DNA of 64,000 bases, taken from the NCBI GenBank assembly GCA_022747635.1, contig JAKTNV010000005.1:41348738-41412737 (forward strand), in the 5' to 3' direction. The translations under genes were made by a program, and so were the position numbers. Positions 1 through 12,440 of the stretch are shown here, one piece after another. The DNA comes from Hetaerina americana (Eukaryota > Arthropoda > Insecta > Odonata > Calopterygidae). Each line of letters opens with the position of its first letter. Within the stretch, counting starts at the first letter, position 1. Below the pieces are notes generated by a model. The model was not told the origin of the DNA. It was given only the letters and a program-made list of their open reading frames with translations, and searched no databases.

Positions 1-224
1 GCCTTCTTATGGCATATTTCTCGTCATCTAACGGCTATATATGACTTGAATATTACTTTTTAAATATTGCATAAAGAAAATTTCATATGCGTGTGCGCAC
101 ATTTAGTTTATTCATTGTTTGCCGCATTCCTTGCTCACCGTAATGTTATGGAAGATAACATCGCTCTGAGTTCTCTTTGGCCGCTGGTTGTCTTGCTCGT
201 GGTCGGTCGTTTCTTCATCTGCGA

Positions 225-680
225 CCCTTCACCTCTTCAATTTCATATCTCTTATTTTCTCTCACACTTCAGTCCTTATCTCTCTCGTTCTTTGCTCACC
301 ACTGTTTTCCAACTTCAGAACAGCACCTATGCGACCTCTCACACACCCCTCTCTCCATCTTTCTTTCTCTCTCTTCCCCTCCCAACGACCTCCGTCGTCC
401 AGGAAACCTCATGTTTACTCCCTCTAGGAACTTATGAAAAAAATTCCCACTCCCTCATTCTCGTCCTCCTCTCCTACTTTCCCGAGCCTCCGGTTACCAT
501 TACCCCCTATCCATTCGTTATATTCCTCCTTGTCTTCTCTTTCCATACCCTCAATGCTCCTTAAGAGGAAGTTATTTAGCTGCCTCGCCTACCTCTTGTC
601 TTTTGCTCCTCCCTTCGGCCGCCCATTTCGTCTCGAAACGCTTTCAAATTTTCAGTGTACATTTTTCTGACACTTTTCCT
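225..680 (+). other. Pyrimidine-rich (C/T) low-complexity island
   Basis: The plus strand is strongly C/T-biased, with words such as CTCTC, CCTCC and TTCC repeated irregularly. Frames open here in all three phases, but they encode Ser/Pro/Leu-rich low-complexity strings, which is what composition alone produces. I see no gene. The flanks 1-224 and 681-942 are ordinary A+T-rich spacer with nothing recognisable beyond a pyrimidine tract ending in CAG near 725. Confidence 0.6.
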
Positions 681-942
681 CTTCCACATATTCCTTACAA
701 ACTCCCTTTTTTAATTTTTTTGCAGTGAAAACAGTATACTTAATAAGTTTTGGTTTTTAATCCTTTGAAACGTTATTGTTTGGAGTTAACAGAAAACAGG
801 AACCCTATAAGAATGTACTGTTCTGTATTGATTTGCTTACCGATTTTATTAAGTCGTATGTATGATGTCGTTTGCCCTTTTGGGGAGATTTCAATGGTAA
901 GCATCATAGACGGACGCCTTTTTTCACCGTGGGTGTATGTAG

Positions 943-1198
943 GAATACACCGTGTGAAGGTGATAGTTTCGATTTAGGTGATAAGGAAAGTTCCCTTTGG
1001 GGAAAGTTGGAGTCACCAGGACCATTGAATGAAACATGGTATGGTCTTCAAATAAATTTCTCAATATATCTGCCAATTGAATTATCATATACTGTGGGAG
1101 TTACAGCTAAGTGGTATCCTGCTATTAATTTTACGATGCCCGAATATATAACCTGTAATTTTACACCCCCACCGACATCATGCTTCGAACGCCCATAA
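943..1198 (+). CDS. Candidate terminal exon encoding an extracellular-type segment
   Basis: A frame of about 85 codons opens after a possible acceptor (TATGTAG before 943) and ends at TAA at 1196-1198. Its composition is balanced, unlike the low-complexity frames elsewhere. Counted from a TTG at 872, it has cysteines near residues 23, 28, 95 and 104 and four N-glycosylation sequons (N53-E-T, N62-F-S, N86-F-T, N96-F-T). It also has a short pattern of aromatic and alternating hydrophobic residues that suggests beta strands. Together these suggest a secreted or extracellular domain. There is a faint resemblance to the N-terminal domain of gastrulation-defective-type serine proteases (a Cys, then W-x-G, then a hydrophobic FS..LP stretch), but it is too weak to assign. 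No upstream exon or signal peptide is visible. It could be a pseudogene fragment or a chance frame. Confidence 0.22.
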
Positions 1199-1638
1199 CT
1201 TGGGGCAAAATTGATTTGTGGAAAAAATAAACGGGAGACAAGCTTGTTAGCCAACAAGTAGGAGTAAAGATTTTCCCATCGTGAGATTTCTGCTTGAGTT
1301 GCCGTAAGTTGTGTGCGTATAAACTCTGTCAATGTTAAATCCATGAAAGGCGAGTTTATGGTAAGGCACATGCTTTGAAATCTAAAGACTTAACCAGAGT
1401 TATGCCCTATTTCTTAGGAATTGGGCACTTAAATTATACTATGATAATTTTCCAAGTAAATTTGGTGTTTCATATTGCATTATCAAAAATTCGGTTTGCA
1501 ATCAAAATTTTCTCATTCTAAGAAAATTCAAGTAATGCGGAAATATGATCGATAATCCACAGTAGTCAACTCAAGGGTTGGTTTTACAGACTAGGTTGGC
1601 ACTTTCCTATTATAAGGCCAACTGTTTGCGGGATTCAA

Positions 1639-1815
1639 AAGTCAGGATAGGGAGAGGAGTTACTTTTCCTGTATTACATGCAGGCCTCGCAGAAAGATCT
1701 GGTACCCAAATAATCACGCAGTTTGTGTGAAGCTTAGGGTGCCCAGGCCCTTTACCCGAAAAAGCAAACTTGGGCCCTCCGGTCAGTTACCCAGCGCGGT
1801 ACCCTTTGGACACTC
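1639..1815 (-). repeat. Degenerate tRNA-derived SINE (same family as 33189-33412 and 55480-55762)
   Basis: Read on the minus strand, this segment follows the same order of blocks as the better copy at 55480-55762: a tRNA-like head remnant near 1780-1815 (GGTCAG and CCAGCGCGGTA on the plus strand), then the GGTACC-AATCAC block near 1700-1716, then the TAGGG block near 1646. Many substitutions and small gaps separate them. Box B (GGTTCGA) is destroyed, so it should be transcriptionally dead. This is an old copy, recognised only by comparison with the others. Confidence 0.55.
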
Positions 1816-2369
1816 AAGTTCCATGAATTGATAAAATCTAATCAAAATTTTTGTAATTCTATAGGAACAACACGTGAATCGTTAGTTCAGGTAAAGCAAA
1901 AATTCAAAGAGCCTAAAGGGAGTTTTGTCATTAATAAAGTTAGTGTTATTTTCTTTACTGTTAAAAAATGTCAAAATTACACAAAGTTCAATCGCCTGCG
2001 ATTCATTTAAAACTGAGGATGATGTACTCGTATTAAAAGAAACATAAGCATATCGACCCACTGATGTGTACTCAAATGCGAGAAATATCATAGCATAGCT
2101 TCGTAAAGCGCGAGGCCGGAAATAGAGGTGTTCAAATCTTGGCGAATTAATTCGACCTATGGAACTTCCTTTTCTAAGCCGCATTTTTTTAAGGGAATGT
2201 GCATTTTATATTTATTGTTATAACATCGGTTCTTCCAAGAAAGAACCTAGTGCAAAACAGGTTGGTTTTTAGGAAAAATAATAATTGTTTCATCTCATTC
2301 AATTTTAAACTGCTAAGTTACTCTCGCAATACGTTGGAAGGAATAAGTATCTCAGCCACCACATCCTTC
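1816..2369. other. A+T-rich spacer, nothing recognised
   Basis: Short frames occur on both strands but show no motif, no codon-bias signal and no family resemblance. Confidence 0.5.
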
Positions 2370-3110
2370 CTGGTCGCTCATTATCCTCCTAATTGCCACC
2401 CTCCATGTCCGTTACTGAGACATCAACCTCCCGGTCTTATCAATCCCGCTTCGCCCTCTCCTCCCACGATATTCGTTCATACGTTCATTCCTCTCCCGTC
2501 GCCAATCTCTATCACTCACGGTGTTTTCCCCGTCGATTGTCACCTCCCCTGCCTCTCACTCCTCCAGACTCTCTCATCGCACATCATGCTTCAATTCTTC
2601 GTTCCCTCACTTCCCCATTGCCCTCGCCCTCCTTCCCATCGCCACCTCCGCTTTTATGGCGTCATCGAACGTCGAAGAACGACAAAAATGCGGACCACCT
2701 CCTGCGATCGCCGCTCCGGGATCGAGGCATTCGGAACTCTTGTCTCTCTCTCGCTTCGTAAAGGAGGCGTTGAGGGGGGGAGGGACGGATGGGAGTAGGG
2801 TATGCGGGAGTCTAGAAATGGATAAAGGGGGTGGGGAAATGCTTTCTTTATTCGCCGCCCAGACGCGATGACGACACTCGGGTGAGGAGGAGTGAATTGC
2901 GGGAGGAAGAAGAATTTATGATGGGTGGATATATATCATGGCCATTCATGCGTCAAAGGGAAAGGTTTATTTGTTTATTCTTTTTTTTTCTCCCTCTTTC
3001 TCCCTACTCTGCTCCCTCAGCGGATTCGCCGCGAGAGATGTGGATGAAGGACGGGAGGAATTTTATAAAGAGAGGCGAGCGGAAGAAAGGGCGGGCGCAT
3101 GACTCGTTGA
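2370..3110. other. Skewed island: pyrimidine-rich then purine-rich
   Basis: From about 2370 to 2650 the plus strand is C/T-rich. From about 2750 to 3110 it switches to G/A-rich, with runs of up to seven G. The 199-codon frame over 2199-2798 and the overlapping frames are Pro/Ser-rich products of this composition, not credible proteins. CpG is more frequent here than in the flanks. Confidence 0.55.
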
Positions 3111-3189
3111 TTGTCGGATTTTTATGCGGATGGGATATAAACGCTCTTGCTGGCACGACTCGTGCGTTTCGACGATTGTGAGCCTTAAG

Positions 3190-4631
3190 AAATAGCCATT
3201 CTCCTCTGGTTTTTCCTCCTTACGCTTTGTTAGGAGGAGATTTGGAGTCCATATTCATCGCTGGTCATGATCGTGTGGTCGGTCAGCTTGACGGATTTAG
3301 AAGCTACCCAACTTGTTACTTTTTGTGAGTGGACATTATAGGTGGGGATTGTTTTTTTCTTTATTTTCACGATTTCATGAAGTCTTCAAATTGGGAGGTA
3401 AATCTAGAATGGTTAATTCTTCCAAAACCCTGAACAATATTTCGGATATCGGTACAAAAAGCTTGAATTACGGATGTATTTTTCTACTGGTAAAGTAATG
3501 ACATCAATTAGGTAACCCTAAATTAACTTCTCCATGTAGCTAGTGTGTATATTATCTGTAGTAATTAATCACACAGTATTCGATTTTCTAATAAGCAATG
3601 GGCTTCATAAGAAGCATATTCATATCGTTCGGTGACTCCGCGTGGGATATGTATTGCGGCAACCTCGTCCGACACCATCGGGTACTTGGTTACCCTTCAG
3701 TAATTTCTTACGTACGAAGCAGATCCTGGAAATACGATCTTAGCTATCCTGGTATAAGTGCATTCGCTTTCGCAGTGTAGCCAAGAAAAACACATTTTGT
3801 CGTAAAGTTCGTGTTCAACGTCCTACTGGTGAAATAATCAGTTCAAATTCCAAAATCGGTATGCTCAACGAATCAGTAATCGGGAGTAATGTTGACTACA
3901 AAATCAGTCATAATAAAGCACATTATAGAATTCATTTACCGTAAATGAAATTTCTGTGGTCTTTTTGATGTTTCGCAGATCAAACAATTAATCAGGTCTC
4001 CCATTCCTTGGAATGATGTACTCTAACTAAATTGTTTTCTATCGATTACAATGTATCTTAAAACATTTTGTAAAGCCAACGTGCTTCATAAATAATGGAA
4101 TTGTTTGTATTAGGAGGGAATCGTAGTGTGTATACATGAATAGAAATAACAATACACAAGCGGACTCAAAAGTCCTGACGTTCATCCCTTAGTTAAGGCA
4201 TCTCATTCCCATTAAAGAAAACTTAAATTCCTTCATGGAAATTAATAGGCACTTGTAAAGAAAATATTTATTCACTATGTTTTCATTTTTGAAGGAGGGC
4301 AAAAGGGTTGTTTAGGTACCAATTAGGTTTCTCAAGAATTCATCCCCGCACAGCGCATATTTTAATGAGTATTCTTTTCTAAATGTCCACTCCGACTGTT
4401 CATTAGAGTGTTCAAACATTCCAGCGGGATCGGGCCCGTGCATGCAAGCGGAAAATCTCTGAAGTGTGCTCCGAATAATCACCAAACTTGAACATTCCAG
4501 CGTTTCCGCCGTAGTTTACTTTGTCTGTCCCGAGAGGAATCTCATCTTCCCCGAAAATATCTAATCTCAAGAGCCAGGTCAATCTCGTTATTTTTCATCC
4601 AACCTTCCCTGCTCCTCCTCGACCTTTCTAT
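3190..4631. other. Spacer, nothing recognised
   Basis: This is ordinary A+T-rich sequence with scattered short frames. I see no repeat family, RNA gene or credible exon. Confidence 0.5.
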
Positions 4632-4671
4632 GGGTGGGGGGGGGCTAGGGCTGGAAGTAAGGGGGGGGGGG
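4632..4671 (+). other. Candidate G-quadruplex
   Basis: Four or more G tracts lie within 40 bases: GGG, a nine-G run, GGG, GG and an eleven-G run, separated by loops of 1 to 9 bases. This meets the usual G3+ quadruplex pattern on the plus strand. No gene is adjacent, so any regulatory meaning is unknown. Confidence 0.55.
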
Positions 4672-5950
4672 TGGCATAGGAGGTCGAAAAAGTGGACAAC
4701 CAGAAACTCATTAACGGAGGGACACGGTGACGCAGCCGTCCCCGGAACGAGAGGGCCGCAGGTGGTCCCTGTACTATGACAAGGCTTATATTTATTTCCG
4801 AGAATATTATTTCCCTTTGAAGGCGTGCACTCACTGCCCGGGATAAATTTACGGAGATTTCATCCCGCAATCGTGCCCACTAAATCTGTATCATTGCCTT
4901 TGCCCTCTTTGCATGCTCGGATAAAAGGGCAAAGTAATCTATTGGCCGGGGCCGCTTCGTTCCGTTTGTTCTCCCCCGTGCAAACAAACATTCGGGGCAA
5001 GTATTGGACGCGAACTCGGGTGGTCGTGAGGCGGTAATTCATCCGAGCAATCGCCGTGCCAATATTCTTTGCCCGTTTTACGTAGACCGAAGAGAGAAAT
5101 AAAAACTGGTGGGGGTATATTTTATACGAAGTGATCGAGGTATTTTTTTCTCTCTGTTTTCGCCGAAACGCCACTCCTCCGGATTTCCGAGATGATTTTT
5201 GCTCGGAAATCTATTTTTTATCGCTTTTAGCGAATACATCCCCTTGCCCTGAGTACTGTTTGAGGAGCGCAAAATGCTTTATGGCGGAAGAATTTATACG
5301 TGTCTGCAAATCCGTTATTTTCAGTTACGCAAACCCTTTGTTATGCAAAAGGACGCGAACATATTTGCCTGTTTTAATTAAAGTTGAAAATAGAATTTTT
5401 ATTCTCAAGACTTGACAGCTGGGCAATTAATCATTCTGTATTTTTAATCAAAAGTTTCCTTTTATTTGCAGGATTTATAGTCATACTCTTAGGATATGAT
5501 TTCTTTTCGACCCACTTTCCTGCTCACATTCCTTGGTTTCCAAATGTTAATTTTTCAGTCTCGTAATTAATTTCGGAAGAATTCATCTTAGAGATCACTT
5601 TACTCCGGAGAAAACCTCAAACTGTACAGCTTCTCCGTAGCTACACAGTCTCATTCTTGGGAGACATATTTGAGTGCAATTAGTCTCCCTTGTTCTTGTT
5701 AAATGGTTCCTAATATGAAACTGAAATAAATGGAAGGAAAATGACCCCAATGTCCTTCTCTGCTCGGTAAAATTTCACTTTTTATGACAACGATAATCGA
5801 AAAAATATTTTTAAGGAGCAGTTATTAATTATTATTTTTCTTTATAATATTCATTTTGTAATAAAGTTTTAGCATTTCCACGAATATATCTGTAAAAAAA
5901 GCTCCCTCAAAATTAATGCTGATCCGCAAAATAAATGATGTTACTTCTGG
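4672..5950. other. Spacer with a modest CpG-containing pocket
   Basis: The stretch 4700-5050 is richer in G+C and CpG than its surroundings but carries no credible frame. The remainder is A+T-rich. A plausible acceptor (ATTTGCAG ending at 5471) opens a 31-codon frame that closes at 5566, but nothing else supports it as an exon. Confidence 0.4.
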
Positions 5951-5959
5951 CTCGAGATT

Positions 5960-6420
5960 TCGTGAAACTTTTCTTCCATCACGCACTTCACTCCTCTTCT
6001 CTTGCGTCGCCATTATTCTCTCCTTTTTCTTACCCTGAAATTGTATACTTCCTTCTTCGCATTCTTTTTGTGTTTTTCCCGTCCGTGGGGTAGCATATGA
6101 TTTTGTCAGGTATCTCACTTGTTTTCGCGGCGTGATCTTGTGTGGGAAGCGGGGCATGGGACGCGGGGTGGGGGCCCAAGGCGGAGGCACGAGCTGCGCG
6201 GAGGAGAGAGAGTATATAGTAAGACCTGGAGGATAGTCCCGGAAACAATGGTGGAGCATAAATCGTGTTACGCCCACCTCAACAAAACTCCCCGCTGCTC
6301 GACCACTCCCCTCCCATACACCGTCCGCCACCCATTCCCTGTGCCGCCACGCCCTCAATTCCTTCGCCTCGGCTACCTCCCCTCTACCGCCCGGTATCAT
6401 TTCTTGCGTTGCTTCTCGTG
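5960..6420 (+). other. C/T-rich island with a central G-rich switch
   Basis: The stretch 5960-6120 is C/T-rich, 6130-6210 is G-rich (GGGGTGGGGG and similar), and 6260-6420 is C/T-rich again. Frames on both strands are low complexity. I see no gene. Confidence 0.5.
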
Positions 6421-8316
6421 TTTTTCATGCGTGAAACCCCTTCAGTTGGCCATATTTCCCACCAAGTCTGGCTCTCTGTAAATTTAATGCAGGTTTAATT
6501 TCAGCGGAATAAACAATTGGAATCAGGCGCAGGCCATCCATACTGACGAATCATTCCCAAGTTCCCACCACAATTATATCTTTTGACACCTTTTTGAGAA
6601 GTGTACTTTTGGATGTAGCTTTATAGCAGTCTCAAACAATCGAAATTTATATACCTGAGCCTGTTTTTTTTATTTTACACGCAATGCTCGGATGGTTTTC
6701 GAAAAAATAGGACACTCAAAAGACCTCGTTCTTTAATGAAGTGGCGGGAGACGATATTTTGCATCGATGAGACATTGGCCCAAGCTTAGAAAGATAAGTT
6801 TAATACGGAAGGTTTGGCACTAGTTCATTTTATAATACATTGTCGTGTCCTTTTTAATTTTAAATAATATGACTAGTACATGACTAGAACCACCTTCTGT
6901 TTCCCGCTGAATAATTTCTTTCTTCGTGGGTGCTACTGGTTTCAAGAAAGTTATCAGCTGCCGTTTAACGCGTTCTTATTGCAGTCATTATACTTATTTA
7001 TTGCTTCCTTTGGTTCCTTTTATTCTTAGTATTATTGCGGTCTTACAGTAGCTATAAGTGAAATGTATTTCTTGTGGTGTAAATTATTTTATTACATGAT
7101 TATGCCTCTTTGCATTAATAGCATTTTTGTAGAAATGTGACTCGCATAATTCGTTTCAAAACACATACGGGTTGTTCAGACCCAATAAAAGCTATTGCTC
7201 CGATTTGAATCGATCAGGCCAATTCCCAAGAAAAAGCGAATTAAGAATCTTCGGAAATTGTATTTATTTATCGAAATTAGGTCAACTTAATTAAAATGCC
7301 TCGAAGTTTAAAATGCATCGTGAATGTTGTGAAACACGCGGAGAAACACCTGCTGGTTGTGTTCTCTTTACCATAGAATTTAGGCTCGTATATCAACGGA
7401 TTCAGTGACATTATAAACTTCGGTGGCGTAAGGGTTCTGCTATTGGCAAGGATACGCAAGATTCTTGTTCGAGGCTCTGAGATGCAGTAGCATTTCCTGA
7501 TCACCAGTTGTTTAAATTTCCGTATTATTTGTTTTGTAAAGCTAGGTGATTGTTTGAGAATTTAAAGTAAAACTGTGGTATCACCCAAATTCAAGCGTTC
7601 GATATTTTTAGATAATCTGTAATAATATCAAAAGACATTAAAAATATAACGAGTTAATTTACGAGGCAAAATATGGTATTGATCGACATACCTCCTGTTT
7701 GCTAAAACTGGTCATAAAATTCTTCAGTCTTAAATGCATATCATTATGAAAATTCACAATTGTAACGGTGGTAATGTATTTCTAAAATCCAGAGTATTGA
7801 ATTGGAATGCGATAGATTTTGTATCCAACAACACATGTACAATGTTGTTTACCTTATTTAATGTTGGGACTTTTAATTATGTAGGTGCATGCTTCCATAA
7901 ATACAGCGAGTGAGTTAATCTTGGTTTTTTTGATTGCTAATTGTGCGAGAAAAAAAATGACTGCTGCAATTATCCCGTACAGTATTCTTATTTTTTATTT
8001 TTCCTCCGAGGGAGCGATTATTATACGGTGTGGGATCCTAATAATTTCCTCGGTGCCATGCGTAACCTCGAATGACATGTTACCTTCTGATTAGTCTGAC
8101 GTGCTCTCTTCATGTCTGGTATCACTCTCATCTTAGTACTTATCATCACTCTTCAACACTTTCTTAATTTTTCTTACATATCGAGCGAAAAGTCTTTGAA
8201 GTCAATTTAGGGGGAAAATGAATGCATGGCTGGTGACCTAACCACCCCCGCCACACGCCCTTTCGGTGGTTTGCGGTTTATTGTGCATATGTAGTCCTTT
8301 AATCATGGTCCGTCAT
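6421..8316. other. A+T-rich spacer, nothing recognised
   Basis: No repeat, RNA gene or credible coding exon was found by reading both strands. Confidence 0.5.
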
Positions 8317-8370
8317 TTACATCTACATGAAACCCCGCAGCGCCTGCGCAAGGGCGTGTGTATGGGTATT
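8317..8370 (+). repeat. Short LINE-like 3' fragment
   Basis: The phrase TTACATCTACATG, a C-rich GCAG segment and a G-rich GTGTGTATGGGTA segment follow the order of a terminal motif that recurs in insect non-LTR retroelements (ACATCTACAT, CTCCGCAAGCC, GTGTGTGGCGGAGGGTA). The match is recalled, partial and degenerate, and no reverse transcriptase sequence remains nearby. Confidence 0.3.
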
Positions 8371-11300
8371 CTCTGGGCCGCTAAATATTTTCATGAGAAT
8401 GATTCTGCTACTAAAATTAGAAGAAGTTAATAAGATTTCTTGGTCATTTGATTTGAACAATGGCTGCTATTTCCCTTCTTCTGTATTCTTCACCTGAATT
8501 TCAAATCTCCCTACATTCTTCGCCATCGAAATCGCACTTATTCCGACATCTTAATGTCCATTCCCCTGAAATTACATTTCCACTCCTCTGTTTAGCTTTT
8601 TTTGTTCTTATTTTCAGCCCTCATTAAATTATTCACACTGAAAGTCCCAGTTTCTTTCTGTGTAGGTGTTACAAGGCTAAGACATGGTTGCGGTCTGAAA
8701 GGCCTTGATCACACGGATCTAACGGATTTTGGGTTCTGGTAATCATGATCATTAAAACAATCCATCTGGACTCGCTCCTTGGTTGCCTGTCTTGGGACAT
8801 CCGAGGGATGGGTCAGAGTGCTTTTAATGGAGTGGTTTCCGTTGACTTATACATCTTACCCTGTTGATCAGCAGTTGTTCATCCTCGCTTGGGGGCGTTT
8901 TCCCATCCCAAGGGCAAGATGGTACCTTGGTCTCCTCATCTCTCCCTCCGAGGCAATTAGTGGGAGGACATTTTCCACTGGGTCGCCATGGCCTCGGCTG
9001 CGACATCATGGTGCACCTTGGATCCGAGAGGCTGGCAATTGTGTGGAAGTAGACTAGAATTTTCATCCCACCTACTGATGCATCTACGTGAATATCAGGC
9101 TTAAAACGAGCCTAAATATATTTGCTCGATGGGTCACCATTTTGCGAACGAACCAAAAAAATAATTTAGTGAAGAACTGGAACAATTCGTTCATGAATTA
9201 ATTTTGTACTCAATATGTTTATCTTAAAATGCCTTTAAATGATTTTGTGCTGTAATTTTAAGTCAGAAACAAAATATTTGGATAGTCTTATTTATCATTA
9301 GTTCTCATTAGGTGTATTTTAAAAATGTGTCTGAAAAATTTCATTTTGAGAAGTTATCATCTATGAAATAGTGTTTTTATATTCCTACTACAAATGAAAG
9401 AGCGTATATATGGATTTAATCTATTGAGTGTTTAGTCGGTGTTGTTTAATTGTATTTAATACTGGTTTGGAATACAGCGGAGCCTCAGCTCACCAGCCTC
9501 ATTCTTTTCTGTTAGTATATCAATTCAAAGATTCTACCTAAAGCTAGTTCTGCATTTTCAATTCGTCCGTATTTTATGTACTATATTTACGTCCTTACTC
9601 ATCTTTTATGTATCTCTGTTAATTTGGCTTCGTAATTGTCTTGGTCTTCTTCGTGAAATATTGTACCTAACCAATTTTTCGCCTCTTAAATTCCTTATAA
9701 ATCCATTGCGTTGAATCACTTCATGAGTATGTACAGGTTTTTCTGCCTCAAGGTACTGCTTAATGTAATAGTGGTAATGCATAATCGTTATTCTTATTCT
9801 CACATAACATATACTGCTCGTGCATATTCTATATTAATGGCTCACTGAAAGATGAACTCTAATTTCGCATGTTCCATAAGTCCACACTGTCACATTACGT
9901 AACATAAACGTGACTCGGTCATAATTGAGATGTTACATTATTCTGCAAGGGCCAAAAGATATGTGATTAAGTCATAAATATGATCTTAATTTTCGAGTCA
10001 GTTTTGTTTTTTTTTGGAACGAGCGCCGCTTGAAGAAATCGTCTCATCGCGGCCCACGCTCTCCTTAAAGACGGCGATTGCCTAAGCATTCCATCGCAGC
10101 GGTTGTCGGTGCGAACCGCGGCATGTCGTCTGTTCCAAATGTTTTCATCTTCCGCAACTTTGATTCCTCCGTTGGGTAAGTATATAACTTTATAAAACCG
10201 AATGTCATAAATCATGAGGGCGATGATTTCTTTCTTTCGAAAGTTTTCTCAACGAGAGAGATCGTGCGTCACGAGTGCCCTAAGTGCGTGGGTATCGTAA
10301 CGAGTTTTGGAATATATTACCTACACCCTCTCTCTCTCTCCGGCCCTTCCAAAAACTCAAAACGCCACCGACTCCTCTTTTGTTTCTCAGGTAGGGATAA
10401 TGATGTACGGATTGATTGTCTTTTTCGCCGATCATGACTTAAATACCGTTGTTGTCGACATTGCGTAATGATCCAATTGTGCCAGTAGGCGTATCTCCTT
10501 GCCTCGCTACTATCATTTGTACCACTTACTCAACTTTAGTCTTCGTCAGAATTATGTTGATTCCGAGAGTTCCATTCGGGGGGTACGCTACCTTGTCTGT
10601 GGTTGTTGTATTTCTTTCTGTTAATGCACAATCACTCCTCCCACAGCATGCGACTCTCGGCGGGGGCATTGCGTGTAGTTATTCTCATTCCTTTTTAAGG
10701 AGCGTGGGTAGAGGTGGCAAAAAGGGGAATTGAAGCAGGAAAATATTTGGGGTTGTGGGTGGTAGTGGGAGAGTTTCCTGGAAGAAGAATATGTTTAAAA
10801 AATTTGACGTATTTATCGCTCCGGGTTGCAGGGTACTGGAATTTGAGGCCCACTCAAGCCATTCGGTTGCCATGTCTCCGGAACGTCCACCTATATACCA
10901 CACCCACCCCTCCACCATCCCAACCACCTTTCATATGGTCAAGACGTCCACCTTTATTCTTAGCCCTTAGAGCGTTTCATTTACTTCTCCACATGCGTCC
11001 CTCAATCATTGCTGAATTCCTTCGTTGTCCTGCTTAGTGTTTCACTCTCTGCCCCACTGTTTTTCCTTTTTTCACATCTGTCTAACGACTTTGAACGAAA
11101 ATCCCTATGAGAACCTTCTAGAAATATAAAATACGGAATGTCTGCAAAAGGATGAAATTATGATGAAACCTGATAACAAAAGGGTACGGATATAGTAAGA
11201 CCATCTATATTCCCTCTTCTTTCCTTTCAACGGTATTAATAACCCTGATCCCAGGCCTCCATTATTATTATGTCTTCGTTAATACCTCAATGTCATTTCT

Positions 11301-11693
11301 TGACGATGGCAGTGGACTTTTCACTTCAAATTGAAATTATTCTCCTTTAGTGCATAGTGGTCACTAGTTTGATTTTTGCGGTTTTTATCTAGTTATATTC
11401 AGTTGAAAGTGCTAAACTTCTGTATAAGTAAATTTGAAAGCATATCGCCTAGTGAATGACTTTTTTCACTTTTACAAGCCATAATTTCTTTCCGTATTCT
11501 AAATCCTCCCTCAAATTGGGTAGAGAATTCGACTCCTGTCCGTATTGCCGCAGAGCGATGGGGATGAATCCACAATCAATGCATAATCCATTCTATTGTT
11601 CTGTATGCTAGAATGGTAAGGTATACCTCTGGGATTACAAGAAAAGGATTTGATCTCATAATATGGAAGTGTTAGTTTCATGCTCCATGGCCA
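8371..11693. other. Spacer with a few G+C-richer pockets
   Basis: This is mostly A+T-rich. G+C-richer pockets lie at 8780-9060 (overlapping frames of 62-92 codons on both strands, no motif), 10015-10140 (CpG-rich, a minus-strand 82-codon frame, no motif), 10322-10345 (CT dinucleotides) and 10860-11080 (C/T-rich). The acceptor-like TTTGTTTCTCAG at 10380-10391 is followed by GTAGGG, but no exon could be supported. Confidence 0.4.
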
Positions 11694-12440
11694 ATATTTT
11701 ATTTATTTATTTATTTAAGAATTTATATCGTTGCAATTTGGCAGTTGTCCTGGTGGTAACGGTCAAGTCTGGTCAACGGTCACTCTTACAATGCACATGC
11801 ACATACATACATACATACACAAGAACAGGTGTTAGACAAAATGCTCTTATATACAATGACCTTTTAAGATTACCAACCGCACCTTTACCATTACACTAGG
11901 GCTAGGTTCACACCATATCTACAACGCTCCGTCCATCGCCGCACTCCGTCCATAATCACACACTCTTCAATTCCATGTACCGTTCAAAATCACGCACCCT
12001 TAAAACATCATTCACTTTTGCAATACGACTTCTCACGCCGTGCACGTCATAAACAAACAATATTTTAATAAGTACAATATTATAATAATCACTGATCAAT
12101 GAAGTTTTTCACCCAGGGGCTGCTTTACACTTATACTTAAAACTCCTAAAATTGGACGGAAAGGCCCTCGATCAAATCTCCAGGCAGCTGGTTCCACCTG
12201 GTACTTAAGAGTGTTTTTTCTCATTTGTTTTTTCGTTCTAATTTTTATTTAAAAACTGTGGTCGTTTTTTCCCCTTAAGCTTAGTTTTTCTATCTCTTTC
12301 CATAAATTTCCCAACACTTCGTCATTTTTAACAATTCCATGCATCGCGCTTAACCTACTCCTTTTTCTTCTGTGTACGAGTTTATCTCTAATCCCATCTA
12401 AAAAATGTCGCGCATAGCCTGAAAAAATTTTCAAACCAAT
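11694..12440 (-). repeat. Probable 3' part of a non-LTR retroelement ending in a (TAAA)n tail
   Basis: Read on the minus strand, the segment starts in a Lys/Arg-rich frame (12434-12249) and continues through about 500 bases without long frames. It then ends at an (AAAT)n-type tail, seen on the plus strand as ATTTATTTATTT at 11697-11719. A short coding region, an untranslated stretch and a tetranucleotide tail together suggest a LINE or LINE-mobilised 3' end. No catalytic reverse-transcriptase motif is present, so the family is unknown. A chance A-rich tract is the alternative. Confidence 0.3.

Noticed and set aside
2199..2798. 199-codon plus-strand frame
   Set aside because: It crosses from A+T-rich spacer into a pyrimidine island. 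Its composition follows the DNA and no motif is present.
10380..10391. A second ratchet-type site, TTTGTTTCTCAG followed by GTAGGG
   Set aside because: The acceptor half is good, but GTAGGG is a poor donor compared with GTAAGT and no downstream donor supports it.
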